Source: Malania oleifera (taxonomy: Eukaryota; Streptophyta; Magnoliopsida; Santalales; Ximeniaceae). Taken from it: 64,000 bases of DNA. This document shows, in pieces, positions 11,885 to 24,045 of this stretch. The translations under genes and the position numbers were made by a program. Location: positions 38,854,617 through 38,918,616 of the forward strand of contig NC_080421.1 of the NCBI RefSeq assembly GCF_029873635.1. Reading direction: 5' to 3'. The notes under the pieces were generated by a model. That model was not told the DNA's origin and did not search any database. It saw only the letters and a list, made by a program, of their open reading frames with translations. The number at the start of each line of letters is the position of its first letter. Position 1 is the first letter of the stretch.

Positions 11885-12629
11885 GCCCTAAACTCAGATT
11901 CAGCGTAGATTTTTTAGCCAAAATATATTCTCTTTCTCTCTTATGTTCGTCCCCTCTCCCTTCTCTCTAAGATTTTGGATCCATTCTTCGCCGGATCGAC
12001 GATCTGAAGCCGCCATGCTACTCCTAGGGAAGTTCTCTTCAAGTCTGTTGGAGTAGATCATTGGTGGGGTTAACTTGGACTCCATCTCAAATTCAGAGTA
12101 AGACTTTATGTTGAGTATTAGACTTTCCTACAGTTGTAGAATAAGTAGTACTCGAAGAAATACTGAAGTTTTGTTCAGGGAGATGTTGTTTTCAAGGTGT
12201 TGAACGGGGAACCCTACGAGTGTAGGTCCAGTCATTGTAGGGGCTTTCTAGTGGTCAGGTAAGGGAATAAACTAAAGCAGTAATTTTTCATGAAAATTAT
12301 TATTATTTAATAGCGGATTAATTTTCAGAAAGCATATATTATATATGAGCATATTTGTGAAAATGTATATTTGGGGAAATACTGCTATTACATAGGAATA
12401 TATCTTTTTAGTATAAAATGTCAGGAAATGTGATTTCAGAACAAAACTCATGATTTTATTTAGTTTGAGTTGCATGAATATTATTTTATGCATATTGTAT
12501 TATGTTAAGTCAATTTTACAGAAAAAACGTGTTTCAGTTATTTTCAGGAATAGCATGATAAAACAGGAAATTATGATTTCAGAATATATGATAAACAGTA
12601 TATATGATCAGTTTAGTATTTATGAAATG

Positions 12630-12738
12630 TTCGGCATAAGGCCGTGATTAATAGCCAGCGCAAGGCCGCAATTATTTATGCTATTCGGCGCAAGGTCGCA
12701 GTTATGCAAGTATTTGGCGCAAGGCCATAATTATTTAG
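12630..12738 (+). repeat. GGCGCAAGGCCG tandem repeats in LTR A
   Basis: Four imperfect copies of a unit of about 35 bases beginning TTCGGCGCAAGGCCG. Homologous arrays with six to seven copies occur in the LTRs at 20953 and 27888. Confidence 0.75.
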
Positions 12739-13156
12739 GTTATTATAGAATTCAAAAAATGCTATCAATCTATTCACGTTAAATAGTATATTATTATGTA
12801 CTATATGTTATCAGAACTCGAATGATAGTTCAGATCAGTTATTAGGAGCACGGTACTGTAGCTATACAGTTCAGTTCAGTTCATACTTGTGCTAACTACC
12901 CCTGCTAGTAGAGGGGGTGGGAGATGGATAGTTGATGTGGCTTTTAGTATAGAGTTGTAGACGTCCACTTGGCAGTCCGGACTAGGGTATGGTGGGCCCA
13001 TCGTACTTACATATGTTTTTAACTCGGCAGTGGTCGGCCAACCATTGTCGGGTCTTGCCTTCGGGCTACACAACCCATCATAGGGGGTAATATATGACAT
13101 CAGCTAGCTATTCATCTCGAGTACAACAACAATAACAAAACCAAGCCTTAGTCCCA

Positions 13157-16102
13157 CTAAGTGGGGTCAGCTATATAAATCCTTTTCCGCCAATTTATGC
13201 GATCATGGACCATTTCTTTTGATAGATTCAAGGATATTAAATCCTTACTCACTATCTCCTCCCAAGTTATTTTAGGTCTACCCCTACCCCTTCTAATGCC
13301 CCCCATAGTAACTAAGTCACTCTTCCTCACACGTGCACTATAAGGTCTACGTTGCAAATGTCCATATCATCTAAGTCATCTCTTCCTTATCTTATCTTCT
13401 ATAGGTGTTACACCTAACTTACCACGAATATGTTCATTCCTTAATTTATCTTTCAATGTTATACCACTCATCCATCTAAGCATTCTCATCTCGAAAACTT
13501 TTACTTTTTGGATATTATGTTTCTACGTCACCTAACATTCCGATCCATATAGCATAGCTAGTCTTATAGCTGTCTTATAAAACTTCCCTTTCAATTTTAA
13601 GAGTATTCTATGATCACGTAGCACACTTGAAGCACTTCTCCATTTTAACCAACTTGCTTTAACTCTATGCATTACATCATCTTCAATTTCTCCTTTAGCT
13701 TGCATAATAGATCCAAGGTATCGAGATCTACAAGTGCTATTTATTTCTTCATCATGAAGTTTAATTTTGTCTCTAATATTCCTCCTATCATTACTAAAAT
13801 TACATTTCATATATTCTGTTTTATTTCTATTTATCCTAAAGCCTCTAGATTCCAAAGCTTCTCTCCATAATTCTAACTCAGCCTCTACTCCATCTCTAGT
13901 TTCGTCAATTAATACAATATCATCTGCAAACAACATACACCATGGAACCTCCTTTTGAATACTCTTAGTCAATTGGTCCATCACTAAAGCAAAAAGATAA
14001 GGACTCAAAGCAGCAGATCCTTGATGTACACCTATGGCAATTGGAAATTCCCTAGTTTCTCCATCTATAGTCCTTACACTAGTCATTACTCCATTGTACA
14101 TATCCTTAATGACATCAGTATACCTACAACATACACCCCTTTTTTCTAAAACCCACCATAGAACTTCCCTAGGTATCCTATCATGTGCTTTCTCAAGGTC
14201 AATAAATATCATATGCAAGTCCCTCTTCTTTTCCTTAGACTTTTCCATTAATCTTCTTAAAAGATAAATAGCTTATATGGTAGATCTCCTAAGCATAAAA
14301 CCAAATTGATTTTCTGAGATATTCATTTCTAACCTTAATCTTTGTTCAACTACCCTTTCCCATAGTTTCATCGTATGACTCATAAGTTTAATTCCACGAT
14401 AGTTATTATAATTTTGAATATCTCCTTTATTTTTGTATATAGGTATTAAAGTACTTTTCCTCCATTCATCTGGCATTTTCCTAGTTTTTACAATTGTATT
14501 AAATAAATTAGTTAACCATATAATTCCTTTATCATCCAAACATTTCCAAACTTCAATTGGGATGTTATCTGGTCCCATAGCTTTCCCATTTTTCATCTTT
14601 TTTAGTACAAACTTAATTTCGTTAACTCTAATTTTATGAATAAATCTTATATTTTTAGTCTTTTCCTCATTTGACGATTCCAAGTTTAAGCCTTCTATTT
14701 GGTTTTCATTAAATAACTTACTAAAGTAACTTTGCCATCTTTCTTTAAAATCTTCGTCCTTAACGAAGACAATATCATCCTAAATTTTTATACATTTTAC
14801 ATTTCCTACATCCTTGCTTTTCCTTTCTCTAGCCTAAGTAAGTTTAAATATATCTCTTTCCCCTTCTTTTGTACCTAATCTATCACACAAACTATTAAAT
14901 GATTTATATTTAACTTCACTAATGGCCATTTTTGCATCTTTTCTTGCCTCCTTATATTTTTTTCAAAGATATCTATGTTTCTACATTTTGGCCACGTTTT
15001 ATACCAAATTCTTTTTGTCTTTATGATTTTTTGTACATCTTTTTCCCACCACCAACTCTCTTGCTATTCGAGAATCTTCACCTTGATTCACCTAAAATCT
15101 CTTTTGCTATCTTTTTAATAGGGCTAGCTAATCTATTCCAAAGAGTATTTGTATCTATCCCATCCTCTCAGGTCCAATCCCTATCTTTGATTATTTTATC
15201 TTTAAATTTTATTATATTTTATCCTTTTAGGTTCCATCATCTAGTTCTTCTACACTGGCTTATTTTATCCCTTTTCTATCTTTTTTTAATACATATATCT
15301 AACACTAAGACTCTATGTTGTGTGGTTAGTCTTTCACCTGGAATAACTTTACAATCCTTGGATGATAAACAATCTACCCTCCTAGTTAAAAAAAAATCTA
15401 TTTGACTTCTATTTTGCCCACTTTTAAAGGTTATTAAGTGTTCTTCTCTTTTCTTAAAGCAAGTATTCATTATACTAAAATCATATGACATAGCAAAGTC
15501 ATCTCCCCAGACTCATTTTTGTCTCCATATCCATATCCTCTATGTATCCTCTCATAATTTTTATTATCTCTTCCAACGTGTCCATTCAGATCTCATCCTA
15601 TAAATATTTTCTCAGTCTCTGGTATGCCTTGTATAATACTATTCATATCTTCCCAAAATTATCTCTTAAGATTTTCTGTTAAGCCAACTTGAGGAGCATA
15701 AGTACTAATGATATTTATTATCTCTTGTCCTAATACCATCTTGATTTTTATAATTCTATCCCTTACTCTAATTATATCCACAACGCTATCTTTTAAGTTT
15801 TTGTTTACAATAATGCCTACTCCATTCTTATATTTTTCTTTTCCAGTGTACCAAAGTTTAAATCCTTATTTATCTATTTCTTTAGCTTTCTCCCCCACCC
15901 ACTTAGTTTCTTGAAGGCAAATTAAATTAATTCTTCTTCTAATCATTTTATCCACAATTTCCATGCTTTTACCCTTAAGTGTCTCTATATTCCAAGTTGC
16001 TAATCTAATCCAAGTTTCCTGAACTAACGTCTTTACCTGCCCACGTCCTAAATGATGTAGGAACCCTCGCATATTTGACACCGTACCCGGGCATAGACAC
16101 AA
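13157..16102 (-). pseudogene. LINE ORF: AP-type endonuclease and reverse transcriptase (broken)
   Basis: The N-terminal endonuclease begins near 16060 with RLATWNIETLKGKS and ICLQETKW (metal-binding Asn and Glu motifs), continues with stops through a DLNGHVG block (about 15600) and ends near 15276 at SQIDFFLTRR. RT N-terminal part (14683-14273): MGPDNIPIEVWK, YNNYRGIKLMSH. RT core (14248-13532): DLEKAHDRIPREVLWW, GVHQGSALSP-like, and the catalytic FADD box (MLFADDIVL). The C-terminal part (13357-13157) has a basic RRGRGRPKITWEE segment. Role in the element: target-primed reverse transcription. Several stops and frameshifts make it inactive. Confidence 0.85.
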
Positions 16103-16257
16103 TGCGTCGCTTTGGGGCTACGACCTAGCCCACCCTCGCCCACTTTTCGCTATACCCGATTGGTTCAAGTGCAATGCGTCGCTCATAGGGGACGCCCCAA
16201 AAAATATTCGGTAAGGATTCATATCATAGTGATCTGGCAAATTTTATTGTAATGACC

Positions 16258-16260
<3 letters not shown>

Positions 16261-16300
<40 letters not shown>
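16261..16300. repeat. (AT)20 microsatellite at the start of solo LTR B
   Basis: Forty bases of perfect AT, absent from the related LTR at 6339. Confidence 0.95.
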
Positions 16301-16303
<3 letters not shown>

Positions 16304-16501
16304 TAAAGCACAATAATAATAAGATAATAAAAATGGTTATTAAGGTAATATTAAAACAGAAGTGTTTTTCTGTAGGATCCTTGATTCCATGTTTGATGCC
16401 TAAGAAAGACCTTGTCTAAGCGAGTGCTCAGAGACCATTGCGGCTCAGTCGCTCCCTGGAGGTCGGCCTGGTCAAAATGGAATTTCATAGGATAAACAGA
16501 A

Positions 16502-16813
16502 TAGACACTGTTTGTACACATAATTAAGTATATATACATAAAATAGTATTTTGACAGACATAATTTGTAAAAATACATAATAAGATGATAATAATATAGG
16601 TATTATATGTGGGGCCCACAAGACTATGCGGGGTCCACATGAGTCCCGGAGCTACAAGACACTATTTATATACGTAAATAAGTACATAAAATAATGTTTT
16701 GACTGATATAATTTGTAGAAATATATGATAAAATAATAATAATAATATAGGTATCCTATGCGGAGCCCACAAGATTATATGGGGCCCACATGAGTCCCGA
16801 AACCGTATGAAGG
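16502..16813 (+). repeat. Internal tandem duplication in solo LTR B
   Basis: Two diverged copies of about 155 bases each begin AGACACT (16502 and 16657) and end near a GGGCCCACATGAGTCCCG phrase. The LTR at 6339 has only one copy. Confidence 0.75.
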
Positions 16814-19479
16814 TTTACACGAGTCTCAAAGTTATGTAAGATGCATAAAATCGTATAAGAGTTATTCGAGTTACGTAGGATCCATTCGGGTCTCGAAGTT
16901 GTGTGGGGCCCACAAGACCATGTGGGGCCCACATGAGTTTTCAAAATTTAAATTTAATTCTTATTCAAAAATAAATAATAAAATAAATAAATACTAAAAA
17001 TAGTTTAAAAGTAATAACAATGATAATAATAATGATAATAATGATTAAGAAAAATAATAAAATAATTAATTAACTAATTGATTAATTAATTAGGTAAGTA
17101 GTTAATTAAAAAATTATTTAATGGGAATAGTGGCAAGTACTCCCACATGGCCTCCATCCCCATCTCATACTCAACCCATACCTTGCCCATTCCTTGCCCA
17201 TTCTTTAATTTAAAAAAAAAAAATTATAATTTTACCCATCTCTCCACACTTTTATAAATTTCATTTCTTCCCCAAAATTTTCCTATAAATAGGAAGCTCT
17301 CAACCTTCATTTTTCACAACAATTTTTCCAAGGAAGAGAAGGATTAGTGAGTGAAAGAATTTGTGGTCGAGAGAGAATTTTGAGTAAGTTCTCACTCACC
17401 CACTCTTTCCGATCTCATTTCTTAAAGATAGTTGTTATGTTCGTAGCACGCGGTAAAAGAAGAAGGTAAGTAAATTTTGATTATGTTAGTTTTTTTTTTA
17501 ATTTAAAATTCATACCCGAGTTTATTTTATAAGTAAATTTCAATTATTTTAATTAGTTTCACAAAATTTTCATGAGTTTATTTTTACGCATATTTAATTA
17601 TACTAGTTCTATCTTTAATATACTTGCATATATTTTTAGGTTAAGAAATGTTTTAAACCCCTCGGGTAAATTTTCAGCATTTCTTTCTATTCAAAAATAA
17701 AATTATATATATTTTTAATACAAAAATTGTGTGGCATGAGTTTATTTCTACGTTGCATTTTTTTATGAAAATATGAGTAAAGATGAGATTTTTACGATAT
17801 TATTTTAAATTGCATAAATTATAATAAGATGATTTTAAAACCCCTTATGGCAACGAAAATTCAAAGTTACAGATGCTCGGTACCGCAGCTTAAAGTTTAT
17901 ACAGATCAGAGTGCACCCACACTGTTTACAGAGTGGTTATTTATGTTAGCGGATTTCTCCTGAGTGCACACCTGGTTCCGGACTAGGACTTAATAAGGAA
18001 AATCTCACTTAAAGTTTACATACGTTGATTTAGTTTGGTCGGCCAGCTAGCTAAGTCCAGTCTTCGGACCGCACAACCCAGTCATGGGGGTAAACATGAC
18101 TTACAGCAAACAGGCCTAAGGGTGGTTTTTTTTATAATATATATGTTTATACATATTTAATTACGTGTACAAAATTACTGATGATTTGAAGGAAAAGTGT
18201 AAGTTTACGTGAAAATGATCATTTTGGTGCTTAAATGACGATCTAAGGAAAACGTATAAGGAAAAGTATATGTATGTTTATCATTAAATGTTTATACAGT
18301 TTTAAAGTTAAAAGCTTAATTTAACAGTTATAGTAGATAATTATAAAATTTTATTGTTGTAATTGATGACAAAAGTTTTATGTAGAAATTTTTAAATTTA
18401 TATTTATTCTAAAAGAGATTTTGAAGTTATAGTATTAAATATTATTTTACGAAATTTTTAAAAAAGCTCATTTTAGCCACACAGTAATAATAATCTTATT
18501 TACTTACTGAGCGTCGTCTCACTCCAATCATATTTTTTATTTTAGATAACTCTGAAGAGCATGTTGAAAATCAGGCTTAGCAAGCATGCGGGTGGGGATA
18601 GAAAAATAAAGATTTACTTAGAAATATTAGTATGATGTCAGATATTTATGCTTGTGTAATTTTTCTTCTTTTGAAATAAATGATTATAATATGAATAATT
18701 AGTGCTTTGGTTTAAAAATAAAAATTGAGTTTATTTGCTTCTGCTGTAAATCAATAGTAAAAAGTTAATATCTCAGGCCCCTCAGGGTCGGGGTGTTACA
18801 TTTACGCTGGCTGTCAACGACCTAACGCAACCCTCCTCCTTAACCCGGGCTTGGGACTGGCTGTGTGTGAAAAAATTAGGACATTAAGTGCATCATAGGA
18901 GGAGTAGTTATATCAGATGATTTTATGAACAGTGGAATTCAGTATGATTTAGTATAATTATGAAATGGTATATTTATTCAGTTACGATATTATTAGTATT
19001 TTTAGGCATGTAACATGTACGGTATACTTATTATAGCACGCAAATATTCATGTTGCCACACAACTATATTTAATTTATTTCCCTTATTGAAAGGTGTTTC
19101 ACCCCAACTTAAACCATTTCAGGGAACCCAGAGAGACAGGCGGACTGAGCTCGCCGTTGAGGCAGTTTTTACTACCCCGCTAGGAGGGTGAGTTTTTGAG
19201 TTAGGATCAACTAGTTTTTGGTATTAAATCCTAGTTTTATCTTTTGATGTTTTGAGGATTGTATATATATATAGTATATGGTGGAATGTAGGTAACTCTA
19301 GTATCTTGTATTCTATGGTTGGATGAATGAAATTTATGTTTATTACTGCTTAGGTTTCCGCTGTGTATGACAAGTGTATCCTCGTTACCCACGGGTTCAG
19401 GTTGACTTTGTTATATTTTAAGTTAATGATATTTAATATGGTTGATTATGTAGAAAATTAGGCAGGTCATTACATATTT

Positions 19480-19910
19480 GCAAATCAACTCCTTATTTAT
19501 GAACTTCACAACAACGATTTTGGCAATGTTAGCATAGGATGTTACTTCAACCCACCTTGTAAAGTAATCAATGGTCACCAAGATGAAACAATGACCATTT
19601 GATGCCTTTAGAGGAATTGGTCCACTCACATCCATACCCCTATATTGAGAAAAACCAAGGAGCTACCATGGAATGTAACGAAACATGTGGTGTTTTCAAC
19701 TTATCTACATAAATCAGACACTTAAAACACCTTCTTACATAATGAATGCAATCAATTTCTATAGTAGTCCAAAAACAACTAGCTCTTAGAATTCTTTTTG
19801 CTAGCATATGCCCATGTAGTGAGTAGAACATAATCCACCATGAACCTCTTCCATGATATAAGTTGCTTCTTTAGCATCAAAGCATATCAATAAAGTTATA
19901 TATAAACTTC
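19480..19910 (-). pseudogene. Old Tat-like gypsy, piece B: integrase zinc-binding and core start
   Basis: Minus-strand frames read MEEVHGG, GHMLAKRILRASCFWTT, a Cys-x2-Cys (RRCFKCLIY) and the start of the core, SGPIPLKASNGHCFILVTID followed by YFTRWVEV, with the first catalytic Asp present. The zinc-binding His/Cys region, core start and order are standard for Tat-type gypsy integrase. Upstream it joins piece A across the TCTTA duplication of the 9-kb element; downstream it joins piece C across the TATTT duplication of solo LTR A, in register. Confidence 0.82.
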
Positions 19911-19987
19911 TCTTATGTGACAACCCGAATAATAATGGTATTTAAATAATAGAGAGGAAGGAAAATGGAAACAGAAGGAGGCAGCAG

Positions 19988-20249
19988 ACTTCGTTGACGA
20001 CATTGCATTTTGGGAGAAATAACCAAGAAAATTAGTCAAGCCCTCATCGATGAACACAGGGGATTCGTCGACGAGGATATAAGAGGACCTCGTCGACGAA
20101 GCCAAATTTCGTTGACGAGAAGATACCGAGAGAGAATTTTTGGGAAGTTTGAAATTCATCGACGAAGGTGCAGGTTCATCAATGAACTTTCTACAGGACT
20201 CGTCGATGAGGTGACGTGTCTCGTCAACGAATCCAGTCCTATAAATAAC
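19988..20249 (+). promoter_or_regulatory. Nine-copy TTCGTCGACGAA array and TATA box, 5' LTR
   Basis: Copies at roughly 19989, 20045, 20065, 20089, 20108, 20155, 20175, 20199 and 20219; some are perfect GTCGACGA, others show C-to-T or G-to-A change (GTTGACGA, ATCAATGA). ctataaataa follows at 20240-20249. Suggests U3 promoter-proximal protein sites; function inferred. Confidence 0.65.
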
Positions 20250-20952
20250 CCAAAACCCAGATTTAAACACAAAAATTAAGAAAAATCTCACACTCTCTCT
20301 CTCCATTCGGTTTCTCTTCCTTCTCTCTTCGATTCCGGCTCCGTCGCTTGCTGGATCAATGATCTGAGGCCACCACGAAGCTCATGGGGAAGTTCTCTCC
20401 AAATCTGCCGGAGCGGATCGTTGGTGGAAGCGAGTTGGAATTCATCCCTAAGTTGAGGTAAGACTTTTTATGCCAAATTTGGTCTTACTGTAGTTATAAG
20501 AAATAATATTCACGTGAAAATACTGAAGTTTAGTATTGGGAGTTTTCATTTTCAGGGTATTGATTAGGAAATCCTACGGGTGTGAGTTCAGGAATACATA
20601 GGGGCTTTTTAATTGCTGGGTAAGGGAATAAACTAAAGCAATTATTTTTCCACACGTATTATTATTATTATCAGCAAAGTAATTTTCATGGAATATGTAT
20701 TATATTTGAATATTATTGAGAAAATGTATGTTATTGGGAAAATTCTACTGTTTTACAGAAAATGTGATTTTAGAATGACATGTATGAAATTATTCAGTTT
20801 TGTGTGACATTAATGTTATTTTTCATGAAAAATATTATGATGTGACAAATTTTATAAAATAAGCAAGTTTTCAGGGATTATGAAAATACAATACATTATG
20901 GCTTTGAAATACATGATAATTGATTTATTTATTCAGAATGATATGTATGAGA

Positions 20953-21152
20953 GATTCGGCACAAGGCTGTGATTGATAGCCAGCGCAAGGCCGTGTTTTA
21001 CGTATGATTTTGGCACGAGGCCATATATTTATGAAATGTTTGGCGCGAGGCCGTATATTTATGAAATGTTTGGCGCAAGATCGTATTTATGAAATATTCG
21101 ACGCGAGACCGTACTTATGAAATGATTTTGGCGCAAGGTTGTATTTATGAAA
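20953..21152 (+). repeat. GGCGCAAGGCCG tandem repeats, 5' LTR
   Basis: Seven imperfect copies of a unit of 25-37 bases (TTTGGCGCGAGGCCGTATATTTATGAAATG type). The 3' LTR of the same element has six. Confidence 0.8.
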
Positions 21153-22044
21153 TTATGAAAAATGCTATAATATCATGTATTATATGTTATCAGAACCTGG
21201 ATGTAAGTTTAATTCAATTTCAGGAGTTCGGTACCGTAGCTTATATATCAGATATCTATTATCAGATTGGTGCTGATCGCCCCACGAGGGGGTGGGAGAT
21301 AAATAGTTGATGTGACTTTCAGTGTAGAGTTGTAGATGTCCACCTGGTAGTCCGAACCAGGGTGTGGTAGGCCCATCGTACTTACAAACATTTTTGACTT
21401 GGCAATGGTCGACTAGCCATTGTCGGGTCCCAACTTCAGGCTGCACAACCCGTCATAGGGGGTAGTACATGACATTAGCTAGCTATTCATGCTGGGTATG
21501 TTTTCAGTATTATCAGTTATAACAGACGTTTTATGAACGATATGATTTATTAGAAAATATGAAAATATATGATTATTCAGTATGATATGATGAATATTCA
21601 CATATATATGAAATGTATTATATATGTATAATTGCATTAAATGTTCATATTGCCACACAACTGTATTTAGTTTATTTTCCCTTACTGAGAAGTATCTCAC
21701 CCCCAAACTTAATTAATTTTTCAAAAAACCCTGAGAAACCGGCGGGTCGTGACTGCCATTGAGTTTGTTGAGTTACCCTACTAGGAGGGTAAGATTTTGT
21801 ACTAGGATCAGGATTATTTTGTTGTGAGATCCTAGTTGTATTTGGAATGTTATGGGAGTTTGAAAATATATGTTTGCTATTTTGGTGTAAATAGACTCTG
21901 GTATTATGTTATATTGGTTGGATGGTTGTAATTTTATACTTACTGGTGCTTAGGTTTCTGCTGTTTATGTTTATCCCCGCTACCCATGGGTTCGGGTTGA
22001 TGTTGTTATTATTTATGATTATTATTTAGCAGGTCGTTATAGTT

Positions 22045-22056
22045 TGGTATCAGAGC
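22045..22056 (+). other. Primer-binding site, initiator tRNA-Met type
   Basis: TGGTATCAGAGC, three bases after the 5' LTR; the standard complement to the 3' end of plant initiator tRNA-Met. Confidence 0.9.
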
Positions 22057-22305
22057 ATAGGATACTAGGTTTTGTAGACTCTAGAGTGTAGCAGTAATAA
22101 TACTAGAGTATAGGATAAGGAGATTTGAGGTCTTATTTTGTAGTCTAGATGCAAGACTTCCGTGGTGGTTTGTGTGATTTTCCTGGGATGACGATTTCAG
22201 GAAAGTCATGGTAAACTATCGTCGGGTTATGTATCTAGGTTGCAGGATTGAACCTTGAATTAAGATCAGGAGAGATGGATTAATTAGGAATAAATACTAT
22301 TTTGG

Positions 22306-23395
22306 TTGAGGAATATATGTAGTGAAGGGGGTTCTAAGTTAAGTTATTTGTTTTTCAAGATAGGCCCTGGTGGCAATAGTGCCCACGCTAGTGGGAGTGA
22401 GGGTGTTGGACCCTCAGGCGCTGCGGGTAGTGATTCGGATGCCATCTTACACAGCGTGGCACAGCAGATTATGGCAGAAATTTCTTGAAGTTCGAGGGAA
22501 TAGGGTGGTCCATCGGCAGGCCACGATAGCTCGATAGAGAAGTTCATTAAGATGAATCCTCCGGATTTTTCAGGGGGAATAGATCCTACAGTCATTGAAA
22601 ATTGGGTGTAGGAGATAGAGAAAATATTTGTAGTGTAGTGCTGCAGTGTTCTGAGGAGGAGAGGGTGTTGTTTGCTACCTACAAACTGACTGGAGAGGCC
22701 GAAAGATGGTGGTCAGTGGTGAAACTTTTAGAGTAGCAGAAGACAGTACCTATGGAGATGACATGGGATCGGTTTAAGGAGACATTCTTCGACATGTATT
22801 TTCTAGCCTCGTCCAGGGAAGCTAAGATTGAGGAGTTCCTGAATCTGAAGCAGGGACAGTCGTCAGTGTAGCAGTACATGGCGAGGTTCATCAAGTTATC
22901 TCGCTTCACCCCTTACATTATACCAGATGAAGTAAAGAAGGTACGACAGTTTGAGAAAGGTCTGAGGAGGGAAATATATAAGCAGGTGTCGATTCTGAAG
23001 TTGCAGGATTTTGTTGAGCTGGTGGATAGAGCCACTATAGCGGAGATTGGGGAGCGTTGGAGGCTAAGGAGCAGAGGCAGAAGAAGAGATCCACACCTTC
23101 CAGTTCCCAGTAGGGAGTCGGCCGTGGTTCATGGAAAAGAGGTGGCTATTATAGAGACTGGATACAGGAGACCAGGAATCGCTGTGTTCAGGGTATGCAG
23201 CCATCTCCAGCTTGCCCGTCTTACGAGAAGAGACACTTGGGGCAGGCGAGGTGTCTGCTACAGGTATGTGGAGCCAGGACATATGATGATGGAGTGTCTG
23301 GCTCAAATTGGTGTTGCTCCTGCTCCTAGACCTGCTCGAGGAGGCTACCAGGTGCCACATGGAGGCCAGCAGCGGAATATGGCCCAAGCTAAGGT
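22306..23395 (+). pseudogene. gag of the 9-kb gypsy element (broken)
   Basis: The N-terminal part has a Gly/Ser-rich stretch and then MNPPDFSGGIDP, the conserved start of the capsid domain; the capsid continues in other frames with several stops (for example TAG at 22733 and 22871). A last open part (from 22878) holds QFEKGLRREIYKQV and the zinc knuckle at 23256-23297. That knuckle reads Cys-Tyr-Arg-Tyr...His...Cys: its second Cys has become Tyr by one G-to-A step, so nucleic-acid binding would be lost. No start codon can be fixed with confidence. Confidence 0.8.
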
Positions 23396-23753
23396 TTTTG
23401 CTTTAACACCGATTGATGTTGAGACAGCTGACGAAGTGGTGACAGGTACAATTAATATATTTTCATTTAAAGTTATTGCACTATTTGAATCAGGGACCAC
23501 ACACTCGTTTGTATCTTTGGGATGTGTTAAATTGTGTGGGGTTGAAACACAGACATTAGATGTTAAATTATTAGTAGTTACACCGACCGGGTCAGCGATG
23601 AGATGTAGTAGGGTACTCTATGGTTGTCTAGTTGATTTTCAGGGGAGAATTTTATCTGCTGATTTGGTGGTGCTTATGCATGGGTTTGATATTATCTTCG
23701 TCATGGATTGGCTAGTAGTTAATTCTGCTATTATAGACTGTCGTGCAAGATAA
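23396..23753 (+). pseudogene. Aspartic protease region of the 9-kb gypsy element
   Basis: The active-site block reads LFESGTTHSF where family members have an Asp-Ser-Gly triad; the Asp is Glu here (23487-23489). Downstream are the flap-like segment and ILSADLVVLMHGFDIIFVMDWL, typical of plant chromovirus protease. Would cleave the Gag-Pol precursor. The frame ends at 23753 and the linker to RT has stops. Confidence 0.8.
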
Positions 23754-24045
23754 GTGATATTCAAACCTCCGAGGAAACCAGAATTCAAATTTACAGGGTC
23801 ACGAGTGCAGTCTCTACCTCAGATGGTTTCAGCTGTTCAAGTGAGGAGACTACTCTTAAGTGGTTGTTAGGGATTTGTGGCCTTCGTGAAGGAAACAATA
23901 GGGAAGGAAGTGAAGCTCACCAGTACGCAAGTAGTAAAGGAATTTACTGATGTGTTTCTAGATGAATTGTTGGATTTGCCACCTGATCGTAAGGTAGATT
24001 TTTTCTATTGATCTACTTCCAGGTACAATGTTGATCTCTAAAGCA

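Larger units (their letters stand above)
16248..18800 (+). mobile_element. Solo LTR B inserted in the LINE; TTTAT/TTTAC target duplication
   Basis: Starts TGTAATGACCC and ends GGGGTGTTACA; flanks are TTTAT (16243-16247) and TTTAC (18801-18805), one mismatch. LINE 5' sequence resumes directly after it. It is closely related to the solo LTR at 6339-8690, with the TATA box near 17282, but about 200 bases longer because of an (AT)20 tract and an internal duplication. Confidence 0.9.
13122..18880 (-). mobile_element. RTE-type LINE, itself split by solo LTR B
   Basis: On the minus strand the element runs from about 18880 (5' end; contains a reversed cccgggttaaggaggagggt phrase) to about 13122, where it ends in a TTGTTATTGTTGTTGTA tail instead of poly(A). 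Subtracting the solo LTR at 16248-18800 leaves about 3.2 kb with one endonuclease-reverse transcriptase ORF and no ORF1, as expected for plant RTE LINEs. It interrupts LTR A. The target duplication is not clear and both edges are good to about 15 bases. Confidence 0.82.
11618..19474 (+). mobile_element. Solo LTR A (chromovirus-type), split by a LINE; TATTT target duplication
   Basis: Starts TGTAGAGACTCGG and ends GGTCATTACA; TATTT flanks it at 11613-11617 and 19475-19479. Removing the LINE (about 13.12-18.88 kb) leaves roughly 2.1 kb that parallels the LTRs at 19916 and 26842: motif array, TATA, GGCGCAAGGCCG repeats, a CAGTCCGGAC...GGGCCCATC phrase, and the end with a 'stop-of-LTR' ACCCACGGGTTC phrase. 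No internal region. It sits inside the integrase of the old gypsy element, whose frame continues on both sides. Confidence 0.9.
19916..22041 (+). repeat. 5' LTR of the 9-kb gypsy element
   Basis: Starts TGTGACAACCCG; ends GTCGTTATA where the partner LTR has GTCGTTACA, so the terminal CA has mutated to TA. Contains the nine-copy motif array, TATA at 20240-20249, and the GGCGCAAGGCCG repeats at 20953-21152. Confidence 0.93.

Noticed and set aside
14932..15405. 157-codon plus-strand frame in the LINE
   Set aside because: Antisense shadow of the endonuclease region; composition is that of reversed coding sequence.
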